Numbered from the stretch's first letter, positions 35,001 through 47,015 are shown. The stretch is 64,000 nt of DNA from Ochotona curzoniae (GCF_017591425.1 NW_024467104.1:682001-746000); one strand, 5' to 3'. The notes: generated from the sequence alone by a model not told the origin. Numbers and translations: made by a program.

Positions 35001-35861
35001 ATTGCAACACTCTGATTCACTAACCATCCATTCTTATTTCCTTGATTTCTGACTATGTCATGTTGTCCACACTTAGAACATTCCTAGTGATTACATACAA
35101 GTTGTTCATGTAAGAATGCCTGTTCTAAAGTTAACCTTTAGAAATAAAATTTGTGGATTTGAAAAAAAATCCATGGTACTAGTAAAATAATTTTCAAAGA
35201 TAATCACATACCTAAACAAATATTTGTTGTCACTGTTTTTAGGATGTATAAGTAACAGTGAGGAAAAGATTGAAATATGTAGATATTGTGGATTATCCAA
35301 TGAAGATAGAATATATGTATGAGGTTTATGTATTTAAGAATGATTCATAGATTTTTTTTTTCCTTAAGAAGCTGGATATCCTCAAAGTAAACAGATGATA
35401 ACATTTTAATGGCTTTTAGTAAGCTGACATAGCTGAGTCAAGATTTCACCCATCTGAATGCTAACCCAAATGGTTCAATTTGGATTTCTTTTCTACCTTG
35501 AAAACCATTGGTTTAATTTACTTCTTACATTAGCTAGAAATTGTTATATTTTCTCCTAAGTGATATCAATTTAGGTGATAGGGTTATTGAACATAAAATG
35601 GTAGTGAGGTGGCACAAATAACATGTTACAATGTACCTTGATGTCACTTAATATGGTTATAATCACTAATAGATGCTTGTTTATTACACATCTAATCGAA
35701 GTATGAAAACCAATGTTAAGATGCAGTGTACCTAATGACATTATGTTGTTATGTATTACCAAGGCTAATACGCTGGGGCTAAATAAATCTGAAATGTAAC
35801 CTAATCAGAATGTACAGATGCGCGTGCATGGGCATGGGGATTGGAGTGTGGGGGTGGATAT
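35001..35861. other. Intergenic, nothing recognised
   Basis: AT-rich with short frames only. No repeat family could be assigned. Confidence 0.5.
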
Positions 35862-36215
35862 TGTGACACAGCTGGATGAGCTGATGTTTAAGATGCTCAT
35901 ATCCTTTATTGGAGTTCTCTTTTGATTCCTGGCTCCATTGACTTTCTAACCAGTTGCCTGCTGGTTTTCTGGAAAACAGAAGAAAATATCCCCCGAGTTC
36001 TTGGATTCCTACCACCCATGTAGAGACTTGAATGTAGTGTCTGGTTCTTTGCTCTAGACTGACAACAGCCTGGGCTGTTAAAGCCATTTGATCAGTGAAC
36101 CTGCTCTTTGGAAAATGTTTCCAACTCCCACTTCCTTTGTCACTCTTTTTCAAATCAATGAAAAAACACAAGGGAAGAGGGGAGGGAAGGAATGAGGAGA
36201 AAAGGGACAAAGAGA
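35862..36215 (+). repeat. CSINE, old
   Basis: Plus-strand similarity: 'gttgcctgctggttttctgg', 'cacccatgtagagacttg', 'cagcctgggctgttaaagcc', 'catttgatcagtgaacc'. An antisense 143-codon open frame (35779-36210) lies mostly over this SINE and has no family resemblance. Confidence 0.65.
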
Positions 36216-36564
36216 GAGAGATTGGTTTCTTTTAAATGACAACTCATGACAGCATCAACACCAGTGATTGCTGTATTTTCATTATCTTCACCCCCAGAGT
36301 CATTTTCAGCCATAAACCATGAGATACCCTTCCAGGTAGGATCTCCTGCTCAGGATCTCCTGCTCTCGTAAATATCAGAGAGCATGTCAGCATGACTAAA
36401 GAGGTCCCTGTAGGTCATCATCATGGTGGCTGGAAGGACAAGGTGGCCTCACTAACTTAGCAGGACTGCCAGAACTCAGCTCTCAGGGGTGGATGAAAAG
36501 TCAGAAAACAGTTAAGGTAGCATATTCCACACAAATCTCAACTGCTTCAAATTGTGCTGGTGCT

Positions 36565-36730
36565 ATTCTTAGTGCTTTTTTTTATTACCTCAGCTAATTT
36601 GTCATTATCTATGATACAGGTACTACATTTTCCCATTTTACATGTGACTTAATGGAGTAATTGTATTATAAATTGCTAAAAGTCACACTCTCAAGCAGGT
36701 AGAGATGTAATATATGAAGTAAGGCCAAAC
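36565..36730 (+). repeat. MIR/L2-like ancient repeat
   Basis: 'gatacaggtactacattttc', 'ccattttacatgtgactt' and 'aaagtcacactc' follow the order of the conserved MIR/L2 tail (counterparts: tactattat, cccattttacag, aaggtcacaca). Very old and diverged. 36216-36565 is unrecognised. Confidence 0.5.
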
Positions 36731-36954
36731 TAGAACACCCATAGAATAAATTTAATGACCAAGGTAAAACTTCTTATAGATACAGGTTCTATTTTGTGTT
36801 ATTTCTTTTTTTGTTTGTTTGTTTTAGAATTCAACATCAGAAATATCGTTTTGTTGGAAAGGGTGATTGATTTGATATAATCATGATGCTGTGCTATAGT
36901 GTGAATAGATACATAAACTATGGGAAAAATGAAATAAAGAAGTCTAGCTCATTG

Positions 36955-37250
36955 ACTGGCATGAGGTGCAGCAATTAATCCTCCAACTGTGGTATTGACA
37001 GTGAGACCCTAGTTTGTGTCTCAGTGGCTCTGCTTCCAGTGCAGTTCTCTGCTTGTGCCCTGGGAAAGAGCAAAGGAGGAGTCAGGTGTTGGAATCCATC
37101 AGGAAGGAATTCCAGAAAAAGCTCCTGGTTCCTGGCTTCAGATCAACTCAGCTCTGGGTATTGTAACATCTGGAGAGAGGGACAGGGCATGAAAGTCCTC
37201 TATCTCTGCTTTCTTTAATTTAATTTTCAGATTAAAATTTTTAAAAATTT
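36955..37250 (+). repeat. CSINE, near full length, old
   Basis: Plus-strand copy: 'gaggtgcagcaattaatcc', 'gtgcagttctctgcttg', 'ccctgggaaagagcaaagg', 'gctcctggttcctggcttc', 'aactcagctctggg', then an A/T-rich tail. Confidence 0.82.
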
Positions 37251-37954
37251 AAAAAAGAATCAGGCTCAAATATAAACTTTGAGGGATGCATTTCATGTTT
37301 TACTAATCACCATAGTTCATTGAGTTTTACCTTATTCATTTGATAAATGACTATTTCTACCAGAGCACAGTTTTTTTCTTGAGAGAAGCAGTGCTTGATT
37401 TTGTTTAGCTATTTGTGCACCAAAGACAAGGCGATGTCTTGGAGAGAGGACTAACTTACAAGGATAATAATGATATAAAGAAAAGATGTGTGCATTATCA
37501 CAGATGAATTTTAGACTACATGTTACAATGAAAGACAGAACAATTACTTTTTCTCAGTCCAGTATTTATTTTTCATGTGTGATTTCTCTATTGACATTTG
37601 ATGGGTTGGCATAACAAAATATATTCTATCCTTTGAAAAATGTATGATGTAGCATTAATATTGCTGAATGGAAGAAGATGCAAGAAAATATCAGTTGTAA
37701 ATACAATTTGGTAATAAAGGGTTCAGGGTTTATCAATCCTGTCAAAAATTGACTCACTAAAATGAATATACTTATTGATATATGTTTGACCTCTACCACA
37801 TCTATCACAACATTAGCATTTTATAAATCATCAAAATATCTTATTTGATACATGGAAGGATATGTACATATTTTAATTGTAACACTAATTTTGATATAGT
37901 TACAATTCTATCATCTTACTGATTATATATCATGAACTTACAAAAACAATTTGT
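37251..37954. other. AT-rich intergenic, nothing recognised
   Basis: No coding or repeat signature identified in about 0.7 kb. Confidence 0.5.
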
Positions 37955-38650
37955 TCTTTTTTATTTTTAAAATTTTACTTCTTTTTATAATTACTATTAT
38001 CATTTTAAGATACAGTTCCATAGGCCCTGGGATTAACATTAGTCATGCTTTTTCCATCCTTCCCTCCCCCTACAAACTTCAGCCTCTGGCAATCACCATT
38101 CTAGTCTCAATCTGTGATGTCAACTTTTCTTTTTTTCAGGATTTACTTATTTACATGAAATCAGATTCTCAGGGAGACAGAGGAATGTGGGGAGAAACAA
38201 AGACAATTAATTGCAATAATTCACTCCCCACATGGCTGCAGTGACCACATGGAACCCGAGCCAAGACTTGACTCTGCGGAAGTCACAAGTCAGGAGCTAC
38301 ATCTCATCGCTAGGGGGCTGTATCAGCAGTGGAGCAGCTAGGCATGGACGGGCACCCAGATGGATAGGGTATCCCAGGATGTGGCTTTTCCTGCTACCAC
38401 AGTGAGTGCCTGATTGCACATGAATGCATCAGGTGGGCACCTTTACAACTAGAATGACCTTGAATTCCAGGCCAATATTAAGATGTCATTTTGTTTGTGG
38501 TTGAACGGTTTTCCTCTGGGAATATAAGTAGGTATTTCTTTAATCAATTCATTTGCTGTTAGACACTGTGGTATTTTTCTGTTTTTCAGATATTATTAAC
38601 GGCACTGCAATAAATGTGGAAATTCAGACATGTTTTCAATAGATCTACTT
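37955..38650 (-). mobile_element. LINE-1 3'-UTR split by a SINE
   Basis: Left part 37955-38136 ('taggccctgggattaacatt', 'ccttccctccccctac', 'cagcctctggcaatcaccat') and right part about 38470-38650 ('ttcatttgctgttagacact', 'acggcactgcaataaatgtg') both match the antisense L1 3' UTR. They are separated by the CSINE at 38137-38460. Confidence 0.7.
38137..38460 (-). repeat. CSINE nested in L1
   Basis: Reverse-complement copy: 'aggatttacttatttacatg', 'attcactccccacatggc', 'aagtcacaagtcaggagc', 'ggcacccagatgg', 'atcccaggatgtgg'. Diverged. Confidence 0.78.
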
Positions 38651-38760
38651 CACTTACAGCTCACATTTGAAAATCAAACATACGAGGCTAATGAATTTAA
38701 ATTATTTCAATGTGCAAGGAAGTAGGTTTTCTCTTCTGGTGAAGGATGTTGTGCAGTTTC

Positions 38761-38790
38761 TCTCTCTCTCGCTCTCTCTCTCTCTCTCAA
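38761..38790. repeat. (TC)n microsatellite
   Basis: Run of TC units interrupted by one CG ('ctctcgctctc'). Confidence 0.9.
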
Positions 38791-38976
38791 ATAGTGCCCT
38801 ACAAAACGTAACTAGTGATTCACCCAAGAATTGTGCATGAACACAGCCTTAACTACAATTTCTCCTTGACAATTGTTTTCCAGTTTCTTGTCATTGTAGA
38901 TAGAGAAATCTCATCAGTCACAAGCCAGTGGGCATCTAAAGCCACAAGACCCTAGAACAGACAAAAAGAGATTTTC

Positions 38977-39300
38977 GGGGCCCGGAGAGATGGCGCAGTG
39001 GTTAAGGTCCTCGCCTTGCACGCCCTGGGATCCCATATGGGCGCCGGTTCTATCCCGGCATCCCCGCTTCCCTTCCAGCTCCCTGCCTGTGGCCCGGGAA
39101 AGCAGTCCAGGACAGCCCAAAGCTTTGGGACCCTGCACCCGCGTGGGAGACCCAGAAGAGGCTCCTGGCTTCGGATCGGCCGTTGCGCTCACTTGGGGAG
39201 TGAATCATCGGATGGAAGATCTTCCTCTCTGTCTCTCCTCTCTGTATATCTGCCTTTCCAACAAAAAAATAATAAAAAAATAAAATCTTAAAAAAAAAAA
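38977..39300 (+). repeat. CSINE, youngest full-length copy
   Basis: Complete plus-strand copy: 'gggcccggagagatggcgc' head, A-box-like 'cagtggttaaggtc', 'gggatcccatatgggcgcc', 'cacccgcgtgggagaccc', 'cttcggatcggccgttgcgc', 'gtatatctgcctttccaac', then an A-tail. CpGs are largely intact. It appears to have landed just before an older SINE remnant. Confidence 0.97.
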
Positions 39301-39505
39301 CAGCAGAGGGTGGCTCACATTCTTGGGACCCTGTGCCTGTGCTCGAGACCTGGAATAGACTCCTAGTTCCTGGCTCCAGGTTGGCTCACCTATGGCTGTT
39401 GAGGAAATTTGATGTGTGAGCTAATTGTTGAAAGATTTTTTGCTCTGTTTCTCCTCTGCAAATCTGCCTCTCCAATAAAAATAAATAAATCCTTTAAAAA
39501 ATGAA
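39301..39505 (+). repeat. CSINE 3' part, older
   Basis: 'ttgggaccctgtgcctg', 'cctggctccaggttgg', 'aaatctgcctctccaataaa' and 'ataaataaatcc' tail. 5' truncated, or interrupted by the young SINE immediately to the left. Confidence 0.88.
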
Positions 39506-40398
39506 GTTTCTTATTTGAGAATATAGATTTGAAAGGATGGACAGTGGGGTTGCACTGGTTAATTATCTCTTTTCTTGATAATGTTAGTTCAACGATATAA
39601 AATCAGACAATGAAGAGGGACTTAATATATGCCAGATTAGGGATTGTAATATAAATACAACTATATGGACTTTAGGAAATTGTAAAAATATACAGCCACA
39701 CTTTCTTTACATTTTAAACAGATGTATACACACTTTGGAAATCTAAAATGTGCAGATTAGCCACGTGGAGTGTAGTTGAGAACAATGGCATAATTTAAAC
39801 TTATTCCTGAAGCATTAGATCAGTGTAGGTAACAATATGTGGAAAGCTAAATGTGTTCACCTAGGTAGAGACATTGGCTTGTATCATCTTTATGTACATA
39901 ATTCATTGGAAAAATGATTGAATACGTAATATTTTCCTTTTATGTTGCTAATAGAGATCTTTCAAATTAGTGTATAGCTGGTTAAACAGATCCACAACTG
40001 CTTACTGATGCTGTAAGATCTTGACTTTTCCAAGAATATGATATATGGCACCCCAATATTTACCCATCTGTTTACTTAATCACTTGATCAGTTAACAACG
40101 AGTAAGCAAATGCTATTGAGAAAATGCATATATAGTAAAAATCAAAGAATCCTAATAAATACAAGTTATCATATTTAGAAAATTATTCAGGTAAATGTGG
40201 TGAATGTCTTATCTTAGGAAATAATTATTCTTTACGGACTGGGCATTGAAGGTTAACACATTTGCTTAGCAATTATTCATGTCATATTCAGGTAAGTTTT
40301 CAAAATAGTAAAACAGGCAGCGAGCTAGGAATGATCTGCTTCTCAGGGGAGGAATGTGGATATTTGACTTGGTTTTGTTATGTCTATATGAAGTAAAA
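39506..40398. other. 3' flank of OR10AG1-like copy 2
   Basis: AT-rich noncoding DNA that should contain the receptor 3' UTR. No repeats recognised. Confidence 0.5.
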
Positions 40399-41349
40399 TC
40401 ATAATGCTACCTTTTTAAGAATAATTTTTTTCAGTGCTGCCATCACATCCTTATTCCTAAAGCTGTATATCATGGGGTTAAACATTGGAGTCACAACAGT
40501 GTAGAAAAGAGAGAGTAGTTTGTCAATTCCTGCAGAATGATTAGATTTTGGTCTGAAGTAAGTAATGGTACCAGAGCCAAAGAATAAAACCACCACCAGC
40601 AGGTGGGAAGAACACGTGGAGAAGGCCTTAGCTCTCCCTTTGGCTGTTGGCAGCCTCAGGATGGTACAGATGATTTTGCTGTAAGAAGCAAGTATCAGCA
40701 TAAAAGGAATTGCAGCAACCAACATTACTACTATATACACAGAAACCTCATGCACAAAAGTGTCACCGCAGGCTAGCTTGAGAATGGGGGGTATGTCACA
40801 GAAGAAGTGGTCAATGTGGTTTGAATTACAGAAAGGCAAAGAGAATATTTGCCAAGTTTGTCCTATCTGGACTGGGATTCCGGTGACCCAGGAGCCCAGG
40901 GCCAGCTGAACACACATCTTGTGGTTCATGACCACCGGGTAGTGCAGAGGGCTACAAATGGCCACATAGCGGTCATAGGACATCACAGCCAGGAGGAAAC
41001 ACTCAGCAGTTCCCAGCATAAGGAAGAAGCACATTTGGGTGGCACAGTCCAGCAGAGAAATGCTTCTATCCTGAGTCCAGAGGTTGAACAGAATTCTAGG
41101 GAGGATGACAGAAACATAGCAGATTTCTAAATAGGAAAAATTTTGCAGGAAAAAGTACATGGGCTTCTGTAGTTCATTGTCAAGCCTGGTTATTATTATG
41201 ATGAGAGTGTTTCCAACTAATATAACCATGTAAATGATGGAGAACACCATGAATAGCAAGATTTGGAAGTTTGGAAGATCAGAAAATCCCAGGAGGACAA
41301 ATTGCATCACTGCGGAGATGTTGTCTTCTGCACGTAATTCTTGTTTCAT
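40399..41349 (-). CDS. OR10AG1-like: Olfactory receptor, OR10AG1-like, copy 2
   Basis: Intact 316-residue class II olfactory receptor. N-glycosylation site N-I-S at residue 10, LQKPMYFFLQNFS in helix 2, Cys in LLDCATQ, canonical MSYDRYVAIC, loop-2 cysteines in LPFCNSN, FFCDIPP and KLACGD, KAFSTCSSHL and PMFNPMIYSFRN. ATG at 41349, TGA at 40399. A splice acceptor (atttCCACAG) ends at 41350, immediately before the ATG, as in copy 1. Compared with copy 1, about a quarter of the first 95 residues and of the last 57 differ, but only three residues differ across the ~165 between them. The helix 7 motif reads YSFRN rather than YSLRN. Same expected role; ligand unknown. Confidence 0.96.
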   Translation of the reverse strand: MKQELRAEDNISAVMQFVLLGFSDLPNFQILLFMVFSIIYMVILVGNTLIIIITRLDNELQKPMYFFLQNFSYLEICYVSVILPRILFNLWTQDRSISLLDCATQMCFFLMLGTAECFLLAVMSYDRYVAICSPLHYPVVMNHKMCVQLALGSWVTGIPVQIGQTWQIFSLPFCNSNHIDHFFCDIPPILKLACGDTFVHEVSVYIVVMLVAAIPFMLILASYSKIICTILRLPTAKGRAKAFSTCSSHLLVVVLFFGSGTITYFRPKSNHSAGIDKLLSLFYTVVTPMFNPMIYSFRNKDVMAALKKIILKKVAL

Positions 41350-42964
41350 CTGTGGAAATGATAAAATTGAAATAAGTCATGGCATTGTGATTTTGATTTC
41401 TTAGGTGTAATTGTTGTCATATCTTTCTTTTCTTTATGTTTGCTTGATTTTTGCAGTTCCAGATAATGAAAGCATCATGTAATTTCTATTTGGTCAGATA
41501 ATGGAATGGTGCATTTTTAGCTTTACCAGATGCATTCATATGAAAAAAAAATTCTCTTAAGACAAGTGGTTCTTAGTCTCTGATGATGAGATAGTATTAT
41601 CTTAAATTTGTTATTCATTTGAATGCACAGTCATAGCAGTGACAGGTCAACTCTTCTTCTCTTAAGTTATGGATGTGTTCACTATTTTATTCTATTGATT
41701 TCCTATTCTATACACTCTTTATTTCTCTCTTTCTCTCTGTATATGGATGAAAAGGAATTAGACTATGATGTTTCATCCTTATTATGCTGATTCCTATTTT
41801 CACATTTAGATTATGATCTCCTATTGATATTCAGCATATTTTACAAACTATATTATAAATTTTAAATATATGATTCTTTGGTAAATAAATAAGCACTAGT
41901 CCAATAAGCACTGGTTTCTAGCTAAAATTCAAGCCTCAGAATCTGTAGTGGATTAAATATGTCCTATTTCTGTATACTGTATGTCTGGGGAAGAGTTGGA
42001 AAGTTGGAGTATGTACAAATGACTATATTTTCACCCAATCTTATAGATCGTTTTCAATCATAGTTTTTAGTGCTAAGTCACTTATATGTTATGTGTTAAC
42101 TAATCTGGAAGTCAGAATGTAATAATCATATACTAATGATACAAAGTATTGGTAATAGTCTAAGTTTCAGTTTCAAAAACAGACACAAATGTGGCAAAAA
42201 TATTGTATGTGAAAAAGTAGACATCCTGAGAATTTTCTGATTGTGAAAAAGTCTAAATTTCTCTTAAATTTTATAATAATCTAAGTTAAATGTCAAATAA
42301 TTTAATATGTTGCACAATCCTTTGTAATTATATGCTTGCACCCATGAAAATTTGCAGATACATGTGTTTATCTGAATTTTCAAAATATGAAAGAGCAACA
42401 CAAGCCTAGATATGATTTATTGTGCATAATACTATGCAGTAATATTGCTTTTCAATATGCCACGTTACAAAAACATTGGTCATACCTTATTCATGTATCA
42501 TTTTAATCAAGTTTAATCTGTATTTTAATGTGTAGTCATTAGTCAAAATATAAGAGGAATAACTTTAATAGTATCATTTAGTTTTATGAAACAATGTATG
42601 TTGTATACAATTCTTAGGCATTAATTATAAATTGAAACATATAATTAATATATAATAGTCATTCAATGCATACTAAGATTATGATGCTTTTTATTCACAG
42701 GTTTGTTGTTTTAAGATGATTTAAAATGAATATGAAAATAAAATGATTCATTTGATTTTCAATAAGTAAAATAATATAAAAGCTATCACAATCAATGTAT
42801 TTGCATGAAGGAAAGTAAGAATAGAGAATGATTTAAAAATTGTTTAGGTGAGGTATTGTTTTTAAACAAAGTTGCAGAGGTGCAGTTCTACTTAAAAATA
42901 AGCTGCTTTGGAGAAAAGCACTTCATGCTTATCTGTTCTGATCAAAGATAAATATAATGCTTAC
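41350..42964 (-). other. Predicted 5' intron of OR10AG1-like copy 2
   Basis: Bounded by donor AAAG/GTAAGCA (exon end 42965) and acceptor AG at 41350-41351, about 1.6 kb. AT-rich with no recognised repeat, unlike the SINE- and L1-bearing intron of copy 1. Confidence 0.6.
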
Positions 42965-43121
42965 CTTTGTAGATTAAGTAAAAATAGAAAACTGACAGAT
43001 TTTTTTGAATGCTTGCTCAGTTTGTCTTATCTGAAACAGGGATGGATCACCATCTTTAATGCTCCTAATGTAGGCATGAGTATTGCTCATTAAGCACTAA
43101 CCTTTTTGTACCTTGGGGATC
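42965..43121 (-). promoter_or_regulatory. Candidate exon 1 and promoter, OR10AG1-like copy 2
   Basis: Exon ending AAAG/GTAAGC at 42965, aligned with copy 1. CCTTGGGGATC at 43111-43121 is an EBF-like word 146 bp from the donor (164 bp in copy 1), and 'cattaag' at 43089-43095 supplies a TTAAT-type homeodomain core. Both copies share the order donor, AT-rich exon, TAAT core, CC..GGGGATCAA. Confidence 0.6.
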
Positions 43122-43559
43122 AACTCTTTTTCCAAACAGTCTTCCAACTGAACTAAATCACTCATCTTGCCACTCAAGAAATTTCATGCAAACACCAGAC
43201 ACACCATGGCTGAACTTTGTTTCCCTCAGCACCCAGAGCAGGGCTCTGGTTATCACAGTCTCCAGGGGGACTGACACTAAAATCTTTTGGAACATCTGCA
43301 CCTGGGAGGAAACCCTTACTTAGCGCAAAGCCACGCTTCCATCTCTACAAATTGCAACAGATTAGACCACCGTGTCATTTACAGATAACTTTGACATTAA
43401 TTTAGTCAGAAGACATCACTTAAATGCTATACTCCTGAGTTCACTTAAAATCGAAGAAAAGCAACCAGCCATGTGTTACACTGCGTTGCAGTATATCATA
43501 TTGATTCCCCAATAAATTCTTACCTATAAGAAGGAACAATTATGTCAGATTCTTAGATA
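43122..43559. other. Upstream of OR10AG1-like copy 2
   Basis: Somewhat G+C-richer between 43170 and 43340, with a 62-codon frame of no known family. Otherwise unrecognised. Confidence 0.45.
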
Positions 43560-44335
43560 ATGTCAAATACTCATGTCAATGAAGTGACCCCAAACCTACA
43601 AAAAAGCAAAGCAGAACAACACTTTCCAAAAACATTGCAAACATTCTTCAGAATTAGATATTGAACTGAAGGAAAACAAAAAAATTCTAAATAATGACTG
43701 TAAGGAAAGTCATTATTTAAACATATATAAATATATATAAACATATATAAACAACAATGTATGTTGTTTATTTAGAGCTTTTATAGCAGAATACATGAAC
43801 TGGAAGAAACAACCTTGACCTTGAGGAAAAGACAATCTAAGTGATCAAATCAGGAAATTATTAAAAAACTAATAATAAATGTTTTCATTATGGGTATTCC
43901 TAAAGAAGTAAAGAAAAAAAAAAAAGGTTTTTGTGAAACAACTAAGCAAAATAATGGCCCCAAAATTTCCAGTTCTTGAAAGATGGAAAGATGTAAGACA
44001 TACAGCTACACGAAAAAAAGGACCAGAAGCAGACTCAGCCAAAATATGTCTTCTCCAAGGCAGATTATATTCAAACTGATAAAAATTAAACAAGAAGAGA
44101 ACTATAAAGGCAATAAGAAATATATAGTAGATATTAGGTAAAATCAACTAGACTGACATCAGACTTTTCAGTAGAAGCTCTAAGGCTAGAAGAGTGTGAA
44201 TTTAAATCAATAAAGAACTTAAAACAAACTAAACAACAAGCTAAAGCTTTCCAACGGAGAATATTAAATCCCAAAAAAGCTATTATTGAAAGCTAAAGGA
44301 GGATATTATTAGTTGAAATGTCAGGCACAGAACAA
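43560..44335 (+). mobile_element. HAL1/L1 ORF1 relic
   Basis: Sense-strand similarity to the ORF1 region of HAL1/old L1: 'attatattcaaactgataa', 'cagacttttcagtagaagc', 'ctaaggctagaagagtg', 'atattaaatcccaaaaaagc'. The protein would be the RNA-binding ORF1p, but every frame is broken. An AT microsatellite-like patch lies at 43720-43755. Confidence 0.6.
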
Positions 44336-44796
44336 TGAAGATATTATGATCCTATTCATTTGTAAGTGTTGACTTCCTATGCACTGAAAACAAACGGCAG
44401 GTTACTGAAAATGAACTTTTGGTTGGTGCACAAATGCTGAGCAGAATAGTCATTGGATCCGATTTTTACATTGAGAAAGGACAAATCAGGTCTTTTCTTC
44501 TACTGTAAGGTATGGTGTCTGTTATTGATAATAACATTTTTTATTTTCAAAATGAAAGAAATGAAGGATGTAATGTTTGGATGAAGAAATAGTGAGTGTT
44601 AAGGTGATGTACAGTATCTTTGCCCCTGTTTGATCATTATACAGTATGAATATGACTCAAAACTTTCTTTGCATTCCATAGATACGCACAGTCATGTATG
44701 AATCAAATTTGTGCACATTTTAAAGCAAAAGGAAGTAAATTAAAACATGTGGAATGTGTATTAAAATGTAATTTATGGTTTTACATTTAGATATTT
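44336..44796. other. Intergenic, nothing recognised
   Basis: AT-rich DNA, possibly still LINE-derived, but no section can be assigned. Confidence 0.45.
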
Positions 44797-45117
44797 TTAA
44801 AATATTTATTCATTTTTATTGGATGGGCATTTCAGATTTTTGTGGAGAGAAGGAATGACAGAGAAAAAGATCCGTCTCTGGGTCACCCCCTAAATGGCCA
44901 CAACAAGTGGAGCTGAGCCAATCTGAAGCAGGAGTTTCTTCCAGGTCTTCAATGTAAGTGCAGGTTCCAGGGCTTTTGATCATCCTCTGTTGCTTTCTCA
45001 GGCCATAAGCATAGCGCTAGATGAGAAATGGGGCAACTGAGACACAAACTGGTGCCCTGATGGAATACTGATACCTGCAAGGTGAATATCGAACCATTGA
45101 CCCATAGTGGCAGGCCC
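44797..45117 (-). repeat. CSINE, near full length, old
   Basis: Reverse-complement copy: 'aaaatatttattcatttttat', 'cccctaaatggccacaac', 'gagccaatctgaagc', 'aggtcttcaatgtaagtgc', 'caaactggtgccctgatgg', ending 'tagtggcaggccc'. (Separate short matches.). Confidence 0.88.
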
Positions 45118-46292
45118 TCAAATTTAGATTTTCTTAATAGTAACTTATTTTATGAAGGCATCATAGCAACAGTGAAGTAAAAACCCACAGTTGGTACACA
45201 AAAGATAAAAAATTAAGGAAGGCATCAAAGCATGACAATAGAGAAAAATCACTCAACTGTAAAAGAAGGCAATTTAAAGAAGCAAAGGCTTCTAATCACA
45301 CAGTAACAATCCCCCTGCTCCTGCCCCACCAACTGCCAAAATCATCCAATGCAACTGGCACACAATATTTCTGCCACAATATATTGAGCAATGCTGCATT
45401 TTGAGTGAGTCACATGCAATAACAATGGTGATGCTGTCATAAATCACAAGGCCCAGGACATTCAAAGGTGCCGTGTGCCAATGGAGCACTTTCATAGCTC
45501 CAAGAATGTAAGCTCCTGGCCCTGCTGTTCACATTGACCTCCTTTCTACCATGCTGCCTCCCCTATGCTCAAGCATACAATCTAACAGACCCTGTCTGGA
45601 ACCTTATTATCCTCTTGTTAACGTCCTTGAAAACAGAGTCAAGCAACTTGGAGCGAGCTCAAGTGTATTATGCCAGGTAAATCTATATGATTTGAGAGGT
45701 TTATGGTACATGGTCATGCACCTACAGTTTGCTATAGTTTAGGTTATTGGATGGAGCTTATGTTGAATGGGATTTCATAATAATGGGGAAAAACATTTAT
45801 TTCTATGATGACATATCAAATATGCTTCATGAGTGACTGTGTTACATTAATTACTCTTGGACCAGATGCTTGCACTCAGTGCATTCCTGCCTGAACTTGC
45901 ATTGACACCAGACTGAATGTTTTGCTTCACTGCTAAGTATAAATCCATGCTCGTCAGCCCATATGCAATATTTAGGGATCGAGAGAGAGAAAAGAGAGAG
46001 AGTAGATATGGGTGTATATAGGGAGCACTGGAGGCATAAAATGACTTGACTGATACACAGATCTGATTCATTTTGTCAGCTGAATCAACAGCAGTCTTAT
46101 CGTTTATATCTGGTATTTGTATCAGAGATATCTTCATTCCTCCAATATAGTTACTGCCCATAGATACAAAAAGCTGTGACTCCAAAAGAACTTCAAAATA
46201 GTTGAGGTTATTTTGTTATTTTACAGGGGGATCTGGGTTCTTGTATGGAAAATTTGCTAATTAAGCTTTTTAGATTGACAATGGGCAAATTC

Positions 46293-46293
<1 letters not shown>
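45118..46293. other. Intergenic, nothing recognised
   Basis: Frames up to 112 codons (minus strand, 45847-46185) occur, but none resembles a family or shows splice or conservation support. Confidence 0.5.

Positions 46294-46353
<60 letters not shown>
46294..46353. repeat. Compound (TG)n(GA)n microsatellite
   Basis: About 29 bases of TG repeat pass directly into about 31 bases of GA repeat. Confidence 0.95.
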
Positions 46354-46356
<3 letters not shown>

Positions 46357-46829
46357 ATCCCATACACAATAAATGTTGCTGTATCTGATTTTAACACTCC
46401 TTCTACTTCCTGAGCGGTTGAACATTATTATTTTTGTATTATAACCAATGTACTTAAATAGTATATCTCCGAGATTATTCATTTTCTGTGTTATAGCAAT
46501 ACATAAACACAAAGGTACCATTGTTATTCCATTTTAAGGGAGAGGGTGCTTACGGTCAAGGGAAAAGGAAAGATTCAAGATGTAGATAGAGATTATAATT
46601 TTACTCTTTACATAATGCATTGACAATATTTGATATGGAAAATCATATTTGCCATAATCCACCACTGGACTGAAAAGAATGGGATTTAGCAGTATAGGGA
46701 TTAAAAAAACACTGAAGTCACAGGAGTTAAGTTGCTCCTTGGGACATCTGTATTTCAATTGAAGAGATGGAATTAAAATCACATGCTTCTACTTTCAGCT
46801 TTCTGCTGACACTCATTCTGTGAAGCAGC

Positions 46830-47015
46830 AGATGGTAGATCCAGCAGGTGGATCCCTGCCAGAAACACAGGAGACGTCCTGGTTTCAACTTGGTCTAGTC
46901 TCAGCTAATGTAGGTATTTGAGAAGTGAATGAGTAAATGGAAGATATTCTTTCTGTGCCCAACCCTCTGTCTCATAAATTCCTCTATCTTTTAAATTAAA
47001 AATGAATATATAAAT
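46830..47015 (+). repeat. CSINE 3' part, degraded
   Basis: 'agatggtagatccagcagg', 'cctggtttcaacttggtc', 'gtatttgagaagtgaatgag' and 'tcctctatcttttaaattaa' follow the C-repeat order on the plus strand. 46354-46829 is unrecognised. Confidence 0.6.

Noticed and set aside
35779..36210. 143-codon minus-strand open frame
   Set aside because: It overlaps an old plus-strand CSINE and is compositionally unlike a protein; no motif recognised.
45847..46185. 112-codon minus-strand open frame
   Set aside because: No homology recognised, no neighbouring exon, and AT-rich noncoding context.
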